Part shown: piece after piece, positions 55,513 through 64,000 of the stretch
Position numbering within the stretch: the first letter of the stretch is position 1
How the letters are laid out: each line of letters starts with the position of its first letter
The notes under the pieces: model-generated
Told to the model about the DNA's origin: nothing
The model's database searches: none
Seen by the model: the letters and a program-made list of their open reading frames with translations, nothing else
Translations under genes and position numbers: made by a program
NCBI RefSeq assembly: GCF_963675815.1
Contig: NZ_OY776574.1
Location: 2,908,001 to 2,972,000, forward strand
Length of the DNA: 64,000 nucleotides
Reading direction: 5' to 3'
Source: an uncultured Desulfuromusa sp.
Lineage (GTDB): Bacteria; Desulfobacterota; Desulfuromonadia; Desulfuromonadales; Geopsychrobacteraceae

Positions 55513-56850
55513 ATGAAAAAACTTTCTAATAATTATCCCGAAGTAAATCTATCTATCACATTGTTATTTAATTTTTATGTTTTTATCTGGTGGTTAGAGA
55601 TTGGTAAGAGAGTCACTGTTTTTGAAACAATTCGTATCGAATTTGTTATAGGGTTAGTACTGTCAGTTATTGGATTGTATCAATACCTATCCAAGCCAAA
55701 GAAAAACCTGAACCACGATAAAGATTTAGTGGGAAGTATTTTTATTTTTATTATCATACTTTTCTTAAGTTTACCTTTAGCTGCAGATTTTGATGTTGCC
55801 TGGGACGCTTTTTTTAATAAAATTATAAAGTATTCATTGATGTGTTTTTTTATAACTCAGTTTGTAGTATCTCCAAAAACATTAAGATATTTTTCTTTAG
55901 CTTCTTTTTTGGCATTTTTTAAGGTTGGACAGGAGGCAATGTTCGGTAAGATAACTGGGAGTATGGTTTGGCAGAATCAAGGCATACCAAGGTTGCATGG
56001 TGCTCCTGGAACAATGTTTGGTCACCCTAATTCTTTGTCTGGGAAAACTTTAAGTTTTTTGCCATTTTTATGGTTTCTTTGGCCTCTCATAAATAGTAAA
56101 TGGATAAAAATACTAATATTTATTCAAATAATATTTACCTTAAATATTATTTTATATACTGGATCAAGAACCGGTTATTTGACTTTTATAATGTTTTTGC
56201 TTATCTTATTTTACATTAGCAAGAATAAAGGAAAAATGGCTGCCTTAATAATCATTTTTGGTTTGGTATCTTTTTCATTTATCCCCACTCATTATAAGGA
56301 AAGGTTCGCTTCTTCCTTTTCTGGGCATGAAGCTGCTGGAAGATCTAAGGAAGCGAGAAAGCAGTTATTTCTTGATTCGCTAACAGTCTTTGTCGAGAAC
56401 CCCCTTGGTGTCGGTGGTTATTGTTTTCCTGTCGTTCAGAGAAAAAATGACAGGAGGGCGCAGGAAACTCACAATTTGTATACACAATTGCTTGCTGAAA
56501 CTGGTATTCAAGGTTTCATAGCTTTTATGTATCTGATTTTTACATTAATTAAGAAAATCAATGAATTAAGAATAGGCTTTCGTCAAAACATTGATAAATT
56601 TTTATTATGTAAGGGGGCAAATATTGAAAAATCATTCTCTGATTTAGTTAGTGAGGAGCTTAAAATTTCACGTCTAGGTCTTGCAATGGCTGACGCTTTG
56701 TATACGGTTCTACTTGTTCGATTGGTACTTGGTATTTTTGGTCACGACTTATTTGAAATTTATTGGTGGATTATTTGTGGGGTTACAGTGTCTTTAACAT
56801 CAATTATTTGTATTTCTAACAAAAGAATTTCAGAGTTGACCATTCCCTAG
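55513..56850 (+). CDS. O-antigen ligase/polymerase family (Wzy/WaaL-like)
   Basis: 445 aa, about 10-11 membrane helices with a large periplasmic loop. The Wzy_C-type block is NPLGVGGYCF followed by ETHNLYTQLLAETGIQGFIA. The probable polymerase of this locus. Marked AT-rich codon use. Confidence 0.86.
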   Translation: MKKLSNNYPEVNLSITLLFNFYVFIWWLEIGKRVTVFETIRIEFVIGLVLSVIGLYQYLSKPKKNLNHDKDLVGSIFIFIIILFLSLPLAADFDVAWDAFFNKIIKYSLMCFFITQFVVSPKTLRYFSLASFLAFFKVGQEAMFGKITGSMVWQNQGIPRLHGAPGTMFGHPNSLSGKTLSFLPFLWFLWPLINSKWIKILIFIQIIFTLNIILYTGSRTGYLTFIMFLLILFYISKNKGKMAALIIIFGLVSFSFIPTHYKERFASSFSGHEAAGRSKEARKQLFLDSLTVFVENPLGVGGYCFPVVQRKNDRRAQETHNLYTQLLAETGIQGFIAFMYLIFTLIKKINELRIGFRQNIDKFLLCKGANIEKSFSDLVSEELKISRLGLAMADALYTVLLVRLVLGIFGHDLFEIYWWIICGVTVSLTSIICISNKRISELTIP

Positions 56851-56887
56851 TAGTTTAGTTCATGGTTTGTTTTAATAGGGCTGATAT

Positions 56888-57817
56888 ATGTTTATTTCAA
56901 TTTGTATTCTAACCTTCAATAGATGTGAAATTTTAGAGAAATTGCTTGAGTCTCTTAGTCTTATTTCTTATTCAAGTATCGAGATAATAGTTGTTGATAA
57001 TTGTTCTCAAGATAATACTGAAAATATTGTTTTAGAAAAGTTTTGTAATATTATTTACCATAAAACTGAAAATAACATAGGTGTTGCAGCGAGAAATATT
57101 GCACTTTCCATGGCGAAGGGGGATGTCATTATCACTATTGACGATGATATTTTCGGTATTAATGATACTACCCTTGTAAATATTAGTAATTATTTTTCAA
57201 ATGACAAAACCATTGGAGCTTTAAACTTTAAGGTTCTTGACGCGTTCACAGGTGATATTTGCAACTGGATACACCACAAAAAAGAAGAAAACTTTCATGA
57301 CAAAGAATTTCTTACTTATGAGATTACTGAAGGTGCTGTTGCCTTTAATAGAAAAGCTTTAACGTTGTCAGGTTATTATCCTGCCTATTTCTTTCTTAGC
57401 CATGAAGGCCCAGATTTAGCGCTTAGGATAATGGATTCAGGGTTTGATGTGAGATACTCGCCTTTGGTGGAGGTTCTCCACTCGCATGCTCAGGCGGGGC
57501 GTAAGAGTTGGTTTAGGTATTATTACGACACTAGAAATCAATTCTTACTTGCTATGCGTAACTTTCCTGTCTTTTATTCCATCAGATTTATATTAAAAGG
57601 GGCAATGTCTACGTTCATTTATTCTTTGCGAGACGGATTTTTGTGGTATTGGCTAAAAGGGGTATTTGATGGTTTATGTGCTATGATAAAGTATTCAAGC
57701 GACAGATCTGTGCTTTCTTGCAAAACAATGTCATTGGTATATGAAATAGATAGACAAAGGCCTTCCTTGCTCTACATGTTGAAAAAAAGAATCTTCAGAA
57801 AAGAAATGCGTTTGTAG
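56888..57817 (+). CDS. Glycosyltransferase family 2
   Basis: 309 aa. MFISICILTFNRCEIL, VDNCSQDNT, GVAARNIALS, TIDDDI (DxD) and a downstream SHEGPDLALRIMDSG block as in rhamnosyltransferase-like GT2 proteins. Membrane-associating C-terminus. AT-rich like its upstream neighbours. Confidence 0.87.
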   Translation: MFISICILTFNRCEILEKLLESLSLISYSSIEIIVVDNCSQDNTENIVLEKFCNIIYHKTENNIGVAARNIALSMAKGDVIITIDDDIFGINDTTLVNISNYFSNDKTIGALNFKVLDAFTGDICNWIHHKKEENFHDKEFLTYEITEGAVAFNRKALTLSGYYPAYFFLSHEGPDLALRIMDSGFDVRYSPLVEVLHSHAQAGRKSWFRYYYDTRNQFLLAMRNFPVFYSIRFILKGAMSTFIYSLRDGFLWYWLKGVFDGLCAMIKYSSDRSVLSCKTMSLVYEIDRQRPSLLYMLKKRIFRKEMRL

Positions 57818-57875
57818 TTTTTACTAGGAGCTAAATTTCTAGTACAGTTTACCCAATTGAAAAGTGAGGTACATT

Positions 57876-59354
57876 ATGCAAATTCAGAAAATCAAAATAT
57901 GTTTCCTGTCAAATTCATTGAATCATGTTACCGTGTTTTTTTTGTTTTTTGTTTTTCTTTCATTCTATTTTATGATTCAAAACTCTGAAGCTGCTAGTAT
58001 TTCAACGATTAATGGCACTGTTTCAGACGGTTTAAGTATAACTGTAAGTGGCACCGATTTTGGTTCTGCGCCTGATGTTATTGTCTTTGATGACTTTGAG
58101 TCTGGTGCTACTGGAGCAGACATTGCTACGGGTGTTGGCTCAGCTAAATATGGAGAATGGGCTCGTCGAGATGGTAGTTCCTATTACGGAGCTACTGCTT
58201 CAGTTAGCGGCACACAGTCATTTACAACAGATTATTCTGTACATTATTCAAACTGGATACAGGCAGATCTACCAGCAAACACCCGTAATGTTTTTATATC
58301 TTGGTGGCTATATCTACCAGCAGGGGACAATTATCCTGGAGAGGGGGGATCCGGTATAAACTGGAAACAAATGTGGCTACAGGGGAGTGATACTGGAGAT
58401 GATGATCTGGTCTTGCCTACTAGGCATTCATCGTGGCAGATCAATGGAAATGAAGGGGATCCAGGTTACTCTAATTATACGACTGTAAATTTTGTTAAAG
58501 GGGAGTGGAAAAGGTTGTGGGTTTGGCTCAAGGGTTCAACCTCTTCAACAAGTAATGATGGTGAGGTGAAATTTTGGGAGCTTTTGAATACTGGCGTAGT
58601 CCAGCGAGAAAATGACACTGCCGCTAACAACTTAAAGGCTTCTGGGGTATGGGAGCGTGTTAGGCCAAACGGATTTGGAAATCAGGCTTCTAATTGTATA
58701 ACCTCATTCGATGATATTTATATTGCAGCTGGACCCAATGCTCAAGCTAGAGTTGAGATAGGTAACGCTTCGACATATGCAGATTCGACTAGACTGACAA
58801 TTTTGACTCCTACCTTTTGGTCGGATACCTCAATTACAGCAACTGTTAATACTGGATCTTTTTCTACTGGTGACACAGCCTATCTATTTGTAATTGATTC
58901 AAACGGTACAGTTAGTCCTGGGCATCCTGTTGTTATTGGTGAGACTCAGGAAGGATTTACTTCGCCACCTCCGCCTTCTTATGACAGTGGTTTGCTGTCA
59001 TTTCAAGAAGACAATTACCTTGTTCAGCGCACTTCCGAATTTGCTTATCTAACGATTTCCCGTGTTGATGGGGCTGTAGGAGAGGTGTCTGTTCAGTGGT
59101 CCAGCAACGGTGATACCGCAGTCCATGGTGTTGATTACTATGGTGCAGACAATGTCACTGTCAATTTCGCTGATGGCGAAACATCTAAACAGATCGCTAT
59201 TCCATTAATTCAGAATGATGCAACGGTAGACAGGACCTTTAGCGTTTCCTTGTCTAATGCTTCTGATGGTGCTTCTCTTGGAACAACAACGTCTGCGACT
59301 GTCACCATTACAGGGGTCGTTGTTGCTCCGCCTCCAGTCTTGAGGTTAAACTAA
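57876..59354 (+). CDS. Secreted IPT-like / lectin-like / Calx-beta domain protein
   Basis: 492 aa from ATG 57876 (GTGAGG upstream); a GTG at 57864 is an alternative. Signal peptide to about residue 41 (ending SEA). An N-terminal SINGTVSDGLSITVSGTDFG strand pair resembles IPT/TIG; the central region (VFDDFES, NVFISWWLYLP, KQMWLQGSD, GEWKRLWVWL) looks like a jelly-roll polysaccharide-binding or lyase-like fold. The C-terminal Calx-beta domain is LLSFQEDNYLVQR to TITGVV. No PEP-CTERM tail. Function unknown; perhaps binds or trims the polymer. Confidence 0.7.
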   Translation: MQIQKIKICFLSNSLNHVTVFFLFFVFLSFYFMIQNSEAASISTINGTVSDGLSITVSGTDFGSAPDVIVFDDFESGATGADIATGVGSAKYGEWARRDGSSYYGATASVSGTQSFTTDYSVHYSNWIQADLPANTRNVFISWWLYLPAGDNYPGEGGSGINWKQMWLQGSDTGDDDLVLPTRHSSWQINGNEGDPGYSNYTTVNFVKGEWKRLWVWLKGSTSSTSNDGEVKFWELLNTGVVQRENDTAANNLKASGVWERVRPNGFGNQASNCITSFDDIYIAAGPNAQARVEIGNASTYADSTRLTILTPTFWSDTSITATVNTGSFSTGDTAYLFVIDSNGTVSPGHPVVIGETQEGFTSPPPPSYDSGLLSFQEDNYLVQRTSEFAYLTISRVDGAVGEVSVQWSSNGDTAVHGVDYYGADNVTVNFADGETSKQIAIPLIQNDATVDRTFSVSLSNASDGASLGTTTSATVTITGVVVAPPPVLRLN

Positions 59355-59391
59355 ATTCTTTTGAATTTTTTGTATATGGGGTACTCGTAAT

Positions 59392-60333
59392 ATGAAAAAA
59401 TTTCTCGTTAATTTTCTCATCTTAGTTACAGCTGTCGTTTTGTCCTCCTGCGGTGGGGGGCAAGAAGGATCCGGTATCACATCATCCATCTCACCTGAAA
59501 CCGATGTTGATACCGAACAACCGGAAAAAAATACCGTCTCAATAATTTTTGCTCATCATAGTATGGGGGCTTTGCTGCTAGGCAGTAGAACTTATACTGA
59601 TCCAAGAGAATATTCTCCGCCTGAAGATATGTTTTTGTGCCGACGGTTGGATGAATTGAATGAGCAAAATTCAGAGAATGTTCAATTATTTCACCATGAT
59701 CGAGCCGAGTGGAATTCTCTGCGAGACTGTAATAATAATTTTGTTGAGGAGTCATGGGGAAATGTTGCCATGGGTGATGATGGCAATACGCCATCTCATT
59801 GGCAGCGTGTTTTTATTGAGAATCAATGGCCTTCCGTTCGAGAGAAATTTTTAAATTATGACATAATAGTTATCAAAAATTCCTATCAAACAGTGCAGGA
59901 CGAGCATAGTCCTGATTATTTGGAAGACCCTGCAGGTGCGTATACAATTCTTGATAAGATGGAAGAATGGAAAAGTAATCTTGTTGCTTTGGCCGAATAC
60001 TTTTCTACCCAGCACCCGGACAAAATTCTGGTTCATTTAGGGCCAGCTCCGCGTCGAGGGCTAAGCACTGAGGGGACAGGTATCCATTATCCTGTTAAAG
60101 AGGTTGCGGATGCATCGAGGGCGTTTTCTGACTGGATGTCCAATGAATGGACAAGGCTGGCGCCAAATGTAAGATATTTTCCATGGTTTGATTATCTTGC
60201 CAATTCAGATAACGTGATGGATGAGCGTTGGCGATCTGATGGTTCACATTATGAGTTGTGGCGTGGAGAGGAAATTGGGCTAGTTTTCGCGGATTATTTA
60301 TTTGAAATTGCAGGTGAAGTTGCTACACAATAA
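59392..60333 (+). CDS. SGNH-like hydrolase family lipoprotein, copy 3
   Basis: 313 aa. Lipoprotein signal with lipobox LSSC (Cys20). Fold starts IIFAHHSMGALLLG (Ser57 in HHSMG) and ends WRSDGSHYELW (Asp283, His286 as DxxH). It matches the 32046 and 34038 proteins only in these end blocks, so it is a distant relative. Probably faces the periplasm or outside of the outer membrane. Its place behind the Calx-beta protein suggests joint secretion or polymer modification. Confidence 0.55.
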   Translation: MKKFLVNFLILVTAVVLSSCGGGQEGSGITSSISPETDVDTEQPEKNTVSIIFAHHSMGALLLGSRTYTDPREYSPPEDMFLCRRLDELNEQNSENVQLFHHDRAEWNSLRDCNNNFVEESWGNVAMGDDGNTPSHWQRVFIENQWPSVREKFLNYDIIVIKNSYQTVQDEHSPDYLEDPAGAYTILDKMEEWKSNLVALAEYFSTQHPDKILVHLGPAPRRGLSTEGTGIHYPVKEVADASRAFSDWMSNEWTRLAPNVRYFPWFDYLANSDNVMDERWRSDGSHYELWRGEEIGLVFADYLFEIAGEVATQ

Positions 60334-60475
60334 TTTGAACAGATCTATGATTAGATCTGATTTATTTTGTAAGTTCTGACATTTGTTTTAACGTGATTGA
60401 TTCTAGTACCTTTCATCGTATCTGTAACCTTAATCATCTGTACAAAATTTTGAATGATTAATTCGGAGGGAATTC

Positions 60476-60614
60476 ATGATTTTACCTGTCTTTTAAACTC
60501 TTCAGTATCGCTCTTCTGTATATCGACGACATTGAGGATGACAACATTGCTCACCTTGATCCGAAGGAGACACTGAGTAAAAAAGACATTAGAATTTTTT
60601 TGAAAAGCAGTTGA
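60476..60614 (+). pseudogene. Short frameshifted ORF in the 60334-60718 gap
   Basis: ATG 60476 follows an excellent GGAGG (60465-60469), but its frame stops after six codons. A frame one base off goes on open as SFKLFSIALLYIDDIEDDNI and ends at 60614 (FLKSS). One extra base near 60488 would explain it; corrected, the product has about 43 residues. No recognised family. I see nothing else in the 385-bp gap. Confidence 0.3.
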
Positions 60615-60718
60615 AATCTTTAATTTCTGGTCACTGAAGGTAGGGTCTTTAACAAGTTATATTTGTGTTTTTTTTTGCGCGACTCTAAGGCTTTAATGTT
60701 TATACGGGGGGAGGGGGA

Positions 60719-62078
60719 ATGAAATCATATCCATACATCCATTTTCACGGTGCTACTAGAGGGGTAACAGGTTCCTGTCACGAGCTTTGTGTGTCAGAGA
60801 ATTCTTCCATTCTGATCGACTGTGGTCTTTTCCAGGGTGATGAAAAGCACACCCTTGAGATCGATTTTCCTGTTGATCACATCAAAGCGCTTATTGTCAC
60901 TCATGTTCACATCGATCATGTCGGTCGCATTCCTTATCTTCTTGCTGCCGGGTTCAAAGGTCCAATCTATTGTTCAGAGGCTTCAGCAGTGCTCCTTCCT
61001 CTGATGTTGGAAGATGCGGTCAAGATTGGATTCACCCGCAATCAACGGCTGATCGACCTGTTTCTGGATCAGCTTAAAACCCAGATTGTTCCGCTGCCTT
61101 TCCTGCAATGGCGTTCAATTTCACCTCAACCTGATAGTCTCAAAATTAAATTGAAACCAGCTGGTCATATTCTTGGTTCTGCTTATGTTGAGTGTGACAT
61201 CAAAGGCCATCGGGTGGTTTTTTCCGGCGACCTTGGTGCCCCCTATGCGCCCTTATTGCCTGCTCCAAAATCTCCTTATCGTACTGATACGCTGATTCTT
61301 GAAAGTACTTATGGTGATAAAAATCATCGAGGTCGACGAGAACGAAAAGCACAGCTAAAGCAGATCATCCAAAAGGCTTTGTCCGATCGTGGCACGATTT
61401 TGATTCCGGCTTTCAGTATTGGTCGGACTCAGGAGCTGCTCTATGAACTGGAGGATCTTATTCATCACTACAGGACAGAAGAGGCGACATTGGGATGATC
61501 TGGAAATTATTGTTGATTCCCCGTTGGCCAGTCGGTTTACTGCGGCTTATCGTCAACTGTTCCGATTGTGGGATGCTGAAGCACGGGAAAAATATCAATC
61601 CGGTCGGCATCCGCTTTCATTTGAACAGTTAACGACTATTGATACCCATCAGGATCACTTGAATGCAGTTTTGTATCTGCAAAAGACTGCGCGTCCTTGT
61701 ATTATCATCGCCGGTAGCGGAATGTGTTCAGGAGGACGGATTGTCAACTACCTCAAGGCTCTTCTGGGTGATCACCGCACGGATGTCCTGTTTGTCGGCT
61801 ATCAGGCCGAAGGAACTCCAGGGCAACAGATTCAGAAGTACGGACCCGGTCACGGTTATGTAATATTGGACGATCACCGTTACGATATTGCTGCAGGTAT
61901 TTACACGATTGATGGCTATTCTGCTCATGCTGATCAACATAACCTTATAAATTTTGTCAAACGGATGCGGCATAAGCCGAATAAAATCTATCTGGTTCAT
62001 GGAGATTTACAAGCCAAAGCTGTGTTAAAGATTGAGTTGCAGAAACTTGCGACTGAAATGACGATTGTGATTCCCTGA
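60719..62078 (+). CDS. Metallo-beta-lactamase/beta-CASP (KH-less RNase J/CPSF-like) protein, one frameshift as written
   Basis: Frame 1 runs 60719-61498, and the matching second frame runs to 62078. Zn motif THVHIDHVGRIP (HxHxDH), KPAGHILGSAYVE, FSGDLG, then PAFSIGRTQELLYELEDL; after the break near 61478, WDDLEIIVDSPLASRF, SGMCSGGRIVNYL and GYSAHADQ (the beta-CASP and last His). Both halves are conserved and adjoin at one point, so one extra base or two missing bases is the likely cause. Family members cut RNA; the unit is complete (about 450 aa) when joined. Confidence 0.85.
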
Positions 62079-62181
62079 CCTCGTGGTTTGCGGAACCAGT
62101 GGACGAGCAATGACGAAAAAAACAAAATTAACGTTGATTACTCACATATTTACGAAGCTGGCAGGTAAAACAATTTTTTGG

Positions 62182-62288
62182 GTCCACTGAAAGCACGGAG
62201 GGACACTAACAAAAAAATCAATCACAAAACCGGGTTGTCCGCCTTGATCTTAAATGTGTTTCTGTGGTTTCAGTGTCTTCTGTGGAAA
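62182..62288. repeat. Inverted-repeat unit R8 (TCCACTGA type)
   Basis: Left arm 62182-62210 (GTCCACTGAAAGCACGGAGG) and right arm 62257-62285 (TTTCTGTGGTTTCAGTGTCT) in the 335-bp gap before the UDP-glucose dehydrogenase. It is the only unit outside 20.5-30.4 kb. No gene is seen in this gap. Confidence 0.78.
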
Positions 62289-62413
62289 AATCCGGTCTTT
62301 TGACGGTGCTTCCGACTTCACATTTCACTCGAAGAGTTGTAAGCTACCGATATTTTTTAGCTACCCGAATGTGAACTCTTCATCTCGTAACATTTTTTAC
62401 AAAAGAGGGATTT

Positions 62414-63751
62414 ATGAATCTTACCGTTATTGGAACTGGTTATGTTGGCCTTGTCAGTGGCGCCTGTTTTGCCGAGATGGGTAACCATGTTACCTGTGTC
62501 GATGTGGATCAGAAGAAAATAGAAAACCTTAAACTCGGAATTCTACCTATTTATGAGCCAGGTCTTGAAGTGATGGTTAAGAGAAACTGGGACGAAAAAC
62601 GGCTCAGTTTCTCGACTAATCTTGCAGAAGACATGGAAAATTCAAATATTTTTTTCATTGCTGTCGGGACCCCTCCCGGTGAAGATGGTTCAGCAGATCT
62701 TCAATATGTGTTGGCAGTTGCCAGAGAAATTGGTCAACTGATGACGCAGTATTCGGTTATTGTCGATAAGTCAACGGTTCCGGTCGGCACCGCAGATCTG
62801 GTTCGAAAAGCAGTTCAGGAAGAGCTTGATAAACGGGCGGTGGAAATTAAATTTGATGTTGTCAGCAATCCTGAGTTTCTCAAAGAAGGAGCTGCCATTG
62901 ATGATTTTATGAAACCGGATCGAATCGTTGTTGGGACCGAAAGCCCTCGTGCCCAAGATCTGATGCGCCAGCTGTATGCTTCTTTTAACCGCAACCATGA
63001 ACGGACGATTTTTATGGGCGTGCGTGATGCGGAAATGACCAAATACGCAGCGAACTCGATGCTGGCGACCAAGATATCTTTCATCAACGAAATTTCTAAT
63101 CTTTGTGAATTGATGAATGTTGATGTTGAAAATGTCCGGCGTGGGATAGGCTCAGATAGTCGTATCGGTTTCTCTTTTATTTATCCGGGCTGCGGTTATG
63201 GCGGCTCCTGTTTTCCAAAGGATGTTCAAGCTCTCATCCGTATGGCTCAAGGGGTCGATTATGTTCCCGAAGTTCTGCTTTCTGTCGAAAAGCGTAATTA
63301 TCATCAGAAACGTTGGTTCTCACGTCAACTGGAAAAACGTTTTGGTGCTGACTTGTCCGGTAAGACCTTTGGGGTTTGGGGCCTCTCTTTTAAGCCTGGG
63401 ACGGACGATATGCGTGAAGCACCTGCTAAGGTTTTATTGGCGGATCTTCTCGCTGCAGGTGCCAAAGCACTGGTTTATGATCCGATCGCCATGGAAACGG
63501 CAAAACAAGAACTCCCTTCTGAGTGGTTTGATTCCGGTGAGGTTACATTAGTTGCTAATCAGTATGAGGCATTAAAGCAGGTTGACGGATTACTGTTGGT
63601 GACCGAGTGGAAGCCGTTCAGGAACCCTGACCTCGCAGCTATGAGCCGGACGATGCGGGGGAAAATCATCTTCGATGGTCGTAATCAATATGATCCCGAA
63701 TATATTCGCAATGAAGGTTTTGAGTATTTCGGTGTTGGACGTTTAGGTTAG
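62414..63751 (+). CDS. ugd: UDP-glucose 6-dehydrogenase
   Basis: 445 aa. Starts MNLTVIGTGYVGLVSGACFA (NAD site); DKSTVPVGT; active Cys in YGGSCFPKDVQALI; GLSFKPGTDDMREAP. Makes UDP-glucuronate for the polysaccharide. The next gene starts 1 base after its stop. Confidence 0.95.
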   Translation: MNLTVIGTGYVGLVSGACFAEMGNHVTCVDVDQKKIENLKLGILPIYEPGLEVMVKRNWDEKRLSFSTNLAEDMENSNIFFIAVGTPPGEDGSADLQYVLAVAREIGQLMTQYSVIVDKSTVPVGTADLVRKAVQEELDKRAVEIKFDVVSNPEFLKEGAAIDDFMKPDRIVVGTESPRAQDLMRQLYASFNRNHERTIFMGVRDAEMTKYAANSMLATKISFINEISNLCELMNVDVENVRRGIGSDSRIGFSFIYPGCGYGGSCFPKDVQALIRMAQGVDYVPEVLLSVEKRNYHQKRWFSRQLEKRFGADLSGKTFGVWGLSFKPGTDDMREAPAKVLLADLLAAGAKALVYDPIAMETAKQELPSEWFDSGEVTLVANQYEALKQVDGLLLVTEWKPFRNPDLAAMSRTMRGKIIFDGRNQYDPEYIRNEGFEYFGVGRLG

Positions 63752-64000
63752 ATGCTTACTGAAATTTTACTTTGGTCAAACATCCTTCTCTGCCCTGTTG
63801 TCGGGGTTATTCTTCTGCTGCGCCGCTCCTATCTGGTTTCGACCCTGTTTATAGTTGCGGCGCTGTTTTTATTTTCGGGCCTGTCTTTTATAGACTTGCG
63901 GTCTTTGCAGCAACCTGAGCAAATATTTATCTGGCGCAGATTCGGTTTGTTTTTTGAAGTTTTTGCTATTTTAAGCTGTTATTTTTACACCAAAACGGCC
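63752..64000 (+). CDS. Membrane protein, N-terminal part, possibly histidine kinase PrsK (cut by window end)
   Basis: 83 codons to the window edge. Four predicted hydrophobic segments and a WRRFGLFFEVFAI block; this order resembles the membrane region of PrsK, the histidine kinase of XrtA/PEP-CTERM systems. Only the start is present, so no kinase motif can be checked. The sigma-54 promoters at 9840 and 36065 make a PrsK/PrsR pair likely. Confidence 0.5.
   Translation, partial: MLTEILLWSNILLCPVVGVILLLRRSYLVSTLFIVAALFLFSGLSFIDLRSLQQPEQIFIWRRFGLFFEVFAILSCYFYTKTA

Overview
The window reads as chromosome of a Gram-negative, probably anaerobic bacterium of the Desulfuromonadales (Desulfobacterota, former Deltaproteobacteria). 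This is inferred from the outer-membrane export genes, moderate-to-low GC, a small YLDGKHDLVKDFLL-type protein of the kind seen in Geobacter relatives, a rubrerythrin/ferritin-like protein, and an exosortase A (XrtA)/PEP-CTERM locus. No exact species can be named from sequence alone.

Layout. 0-9.7 kb is ordinary chromosome: polysaccharide deacetylase, Bax-like glucosaminidase, YjbQ family protein, ferritin-like protein, htpG, trmL, metY, an NFACT (RqcH/FbpA-like) protein and a tRNA-Leu(CAG). 9.8-32.0 kb is the XrtA exopolysaccharide core: one PEP-CTERM substrate, the TPR lipoprotein PrsT, EpsB-type sugar transferase, Wza-type export protein, Wzz-type chain-length protein, tyrosine kinase, outer-membrane beta-barrel, ExeA-like ATPase, two nucleotide-sugar enzymes, deacetylase, amidotransferase, a NadE-like synthetase, acyl carrier protein, acyl-CoA ligase, XrtA and EpsI. 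32-60 kb is the strain-variable part: glycosyltransferases, Wzx flippase, Wzy/O-antigen ligase, acyltransferases, a second AsnB, a CapK-like ligase, secreted beta-sandwich proteins and three relatives of an SGNH-like hydrolase. 60.7-64 kb holds a beta-CASP metallo-beta-lactamase protein, UDP-glucose dehydrogenase and the start of a membrane protein that fits the N-terminus of the PrsK histidine kinase.

How it fits together (inference). A repeat-unit polysaccharide is started by the EpsB-type transferase, extended and decorated by the 32-58 kb enzymes, flipped and polymerised (Wzx/Wzy), and exported through the Wzz/kinase/Wza/beta-barrel system. XrtA cleaves PEP-CTERM proteins that travel with it. 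Two good sigma-54 type promoters, before the PEP-CTERM gene and before the giant repeat protein, together with the PrsK-like start at the right edge, suggest PrsK/PrsR/RpoN control.

Most notable signals: (1) a family of at least eight intergenic inverted-repeat units built from CACAGAGACAC/GTGGCTCTGTGAG-like arms, confined to 20.5-30.4 kb and 62.2 kb, two of which carry a GxxExxY PD-(D/E)XK-type gene in the same arrangement (left arm, right arm, gene, second right arm touching the stop codon); (2) an 1101-bp (367-codon) near-identical tandem repeat, four full copies plus one partial, in a secreted protein; (3) three divergent members of an SGNH-like family with an HxSxG start motif and a DxxH end motif; (4) clustered single-base indels breaking genes at 34-43.6 kb and 60.5-61.5 kb, which may be consensus errors or real decay.
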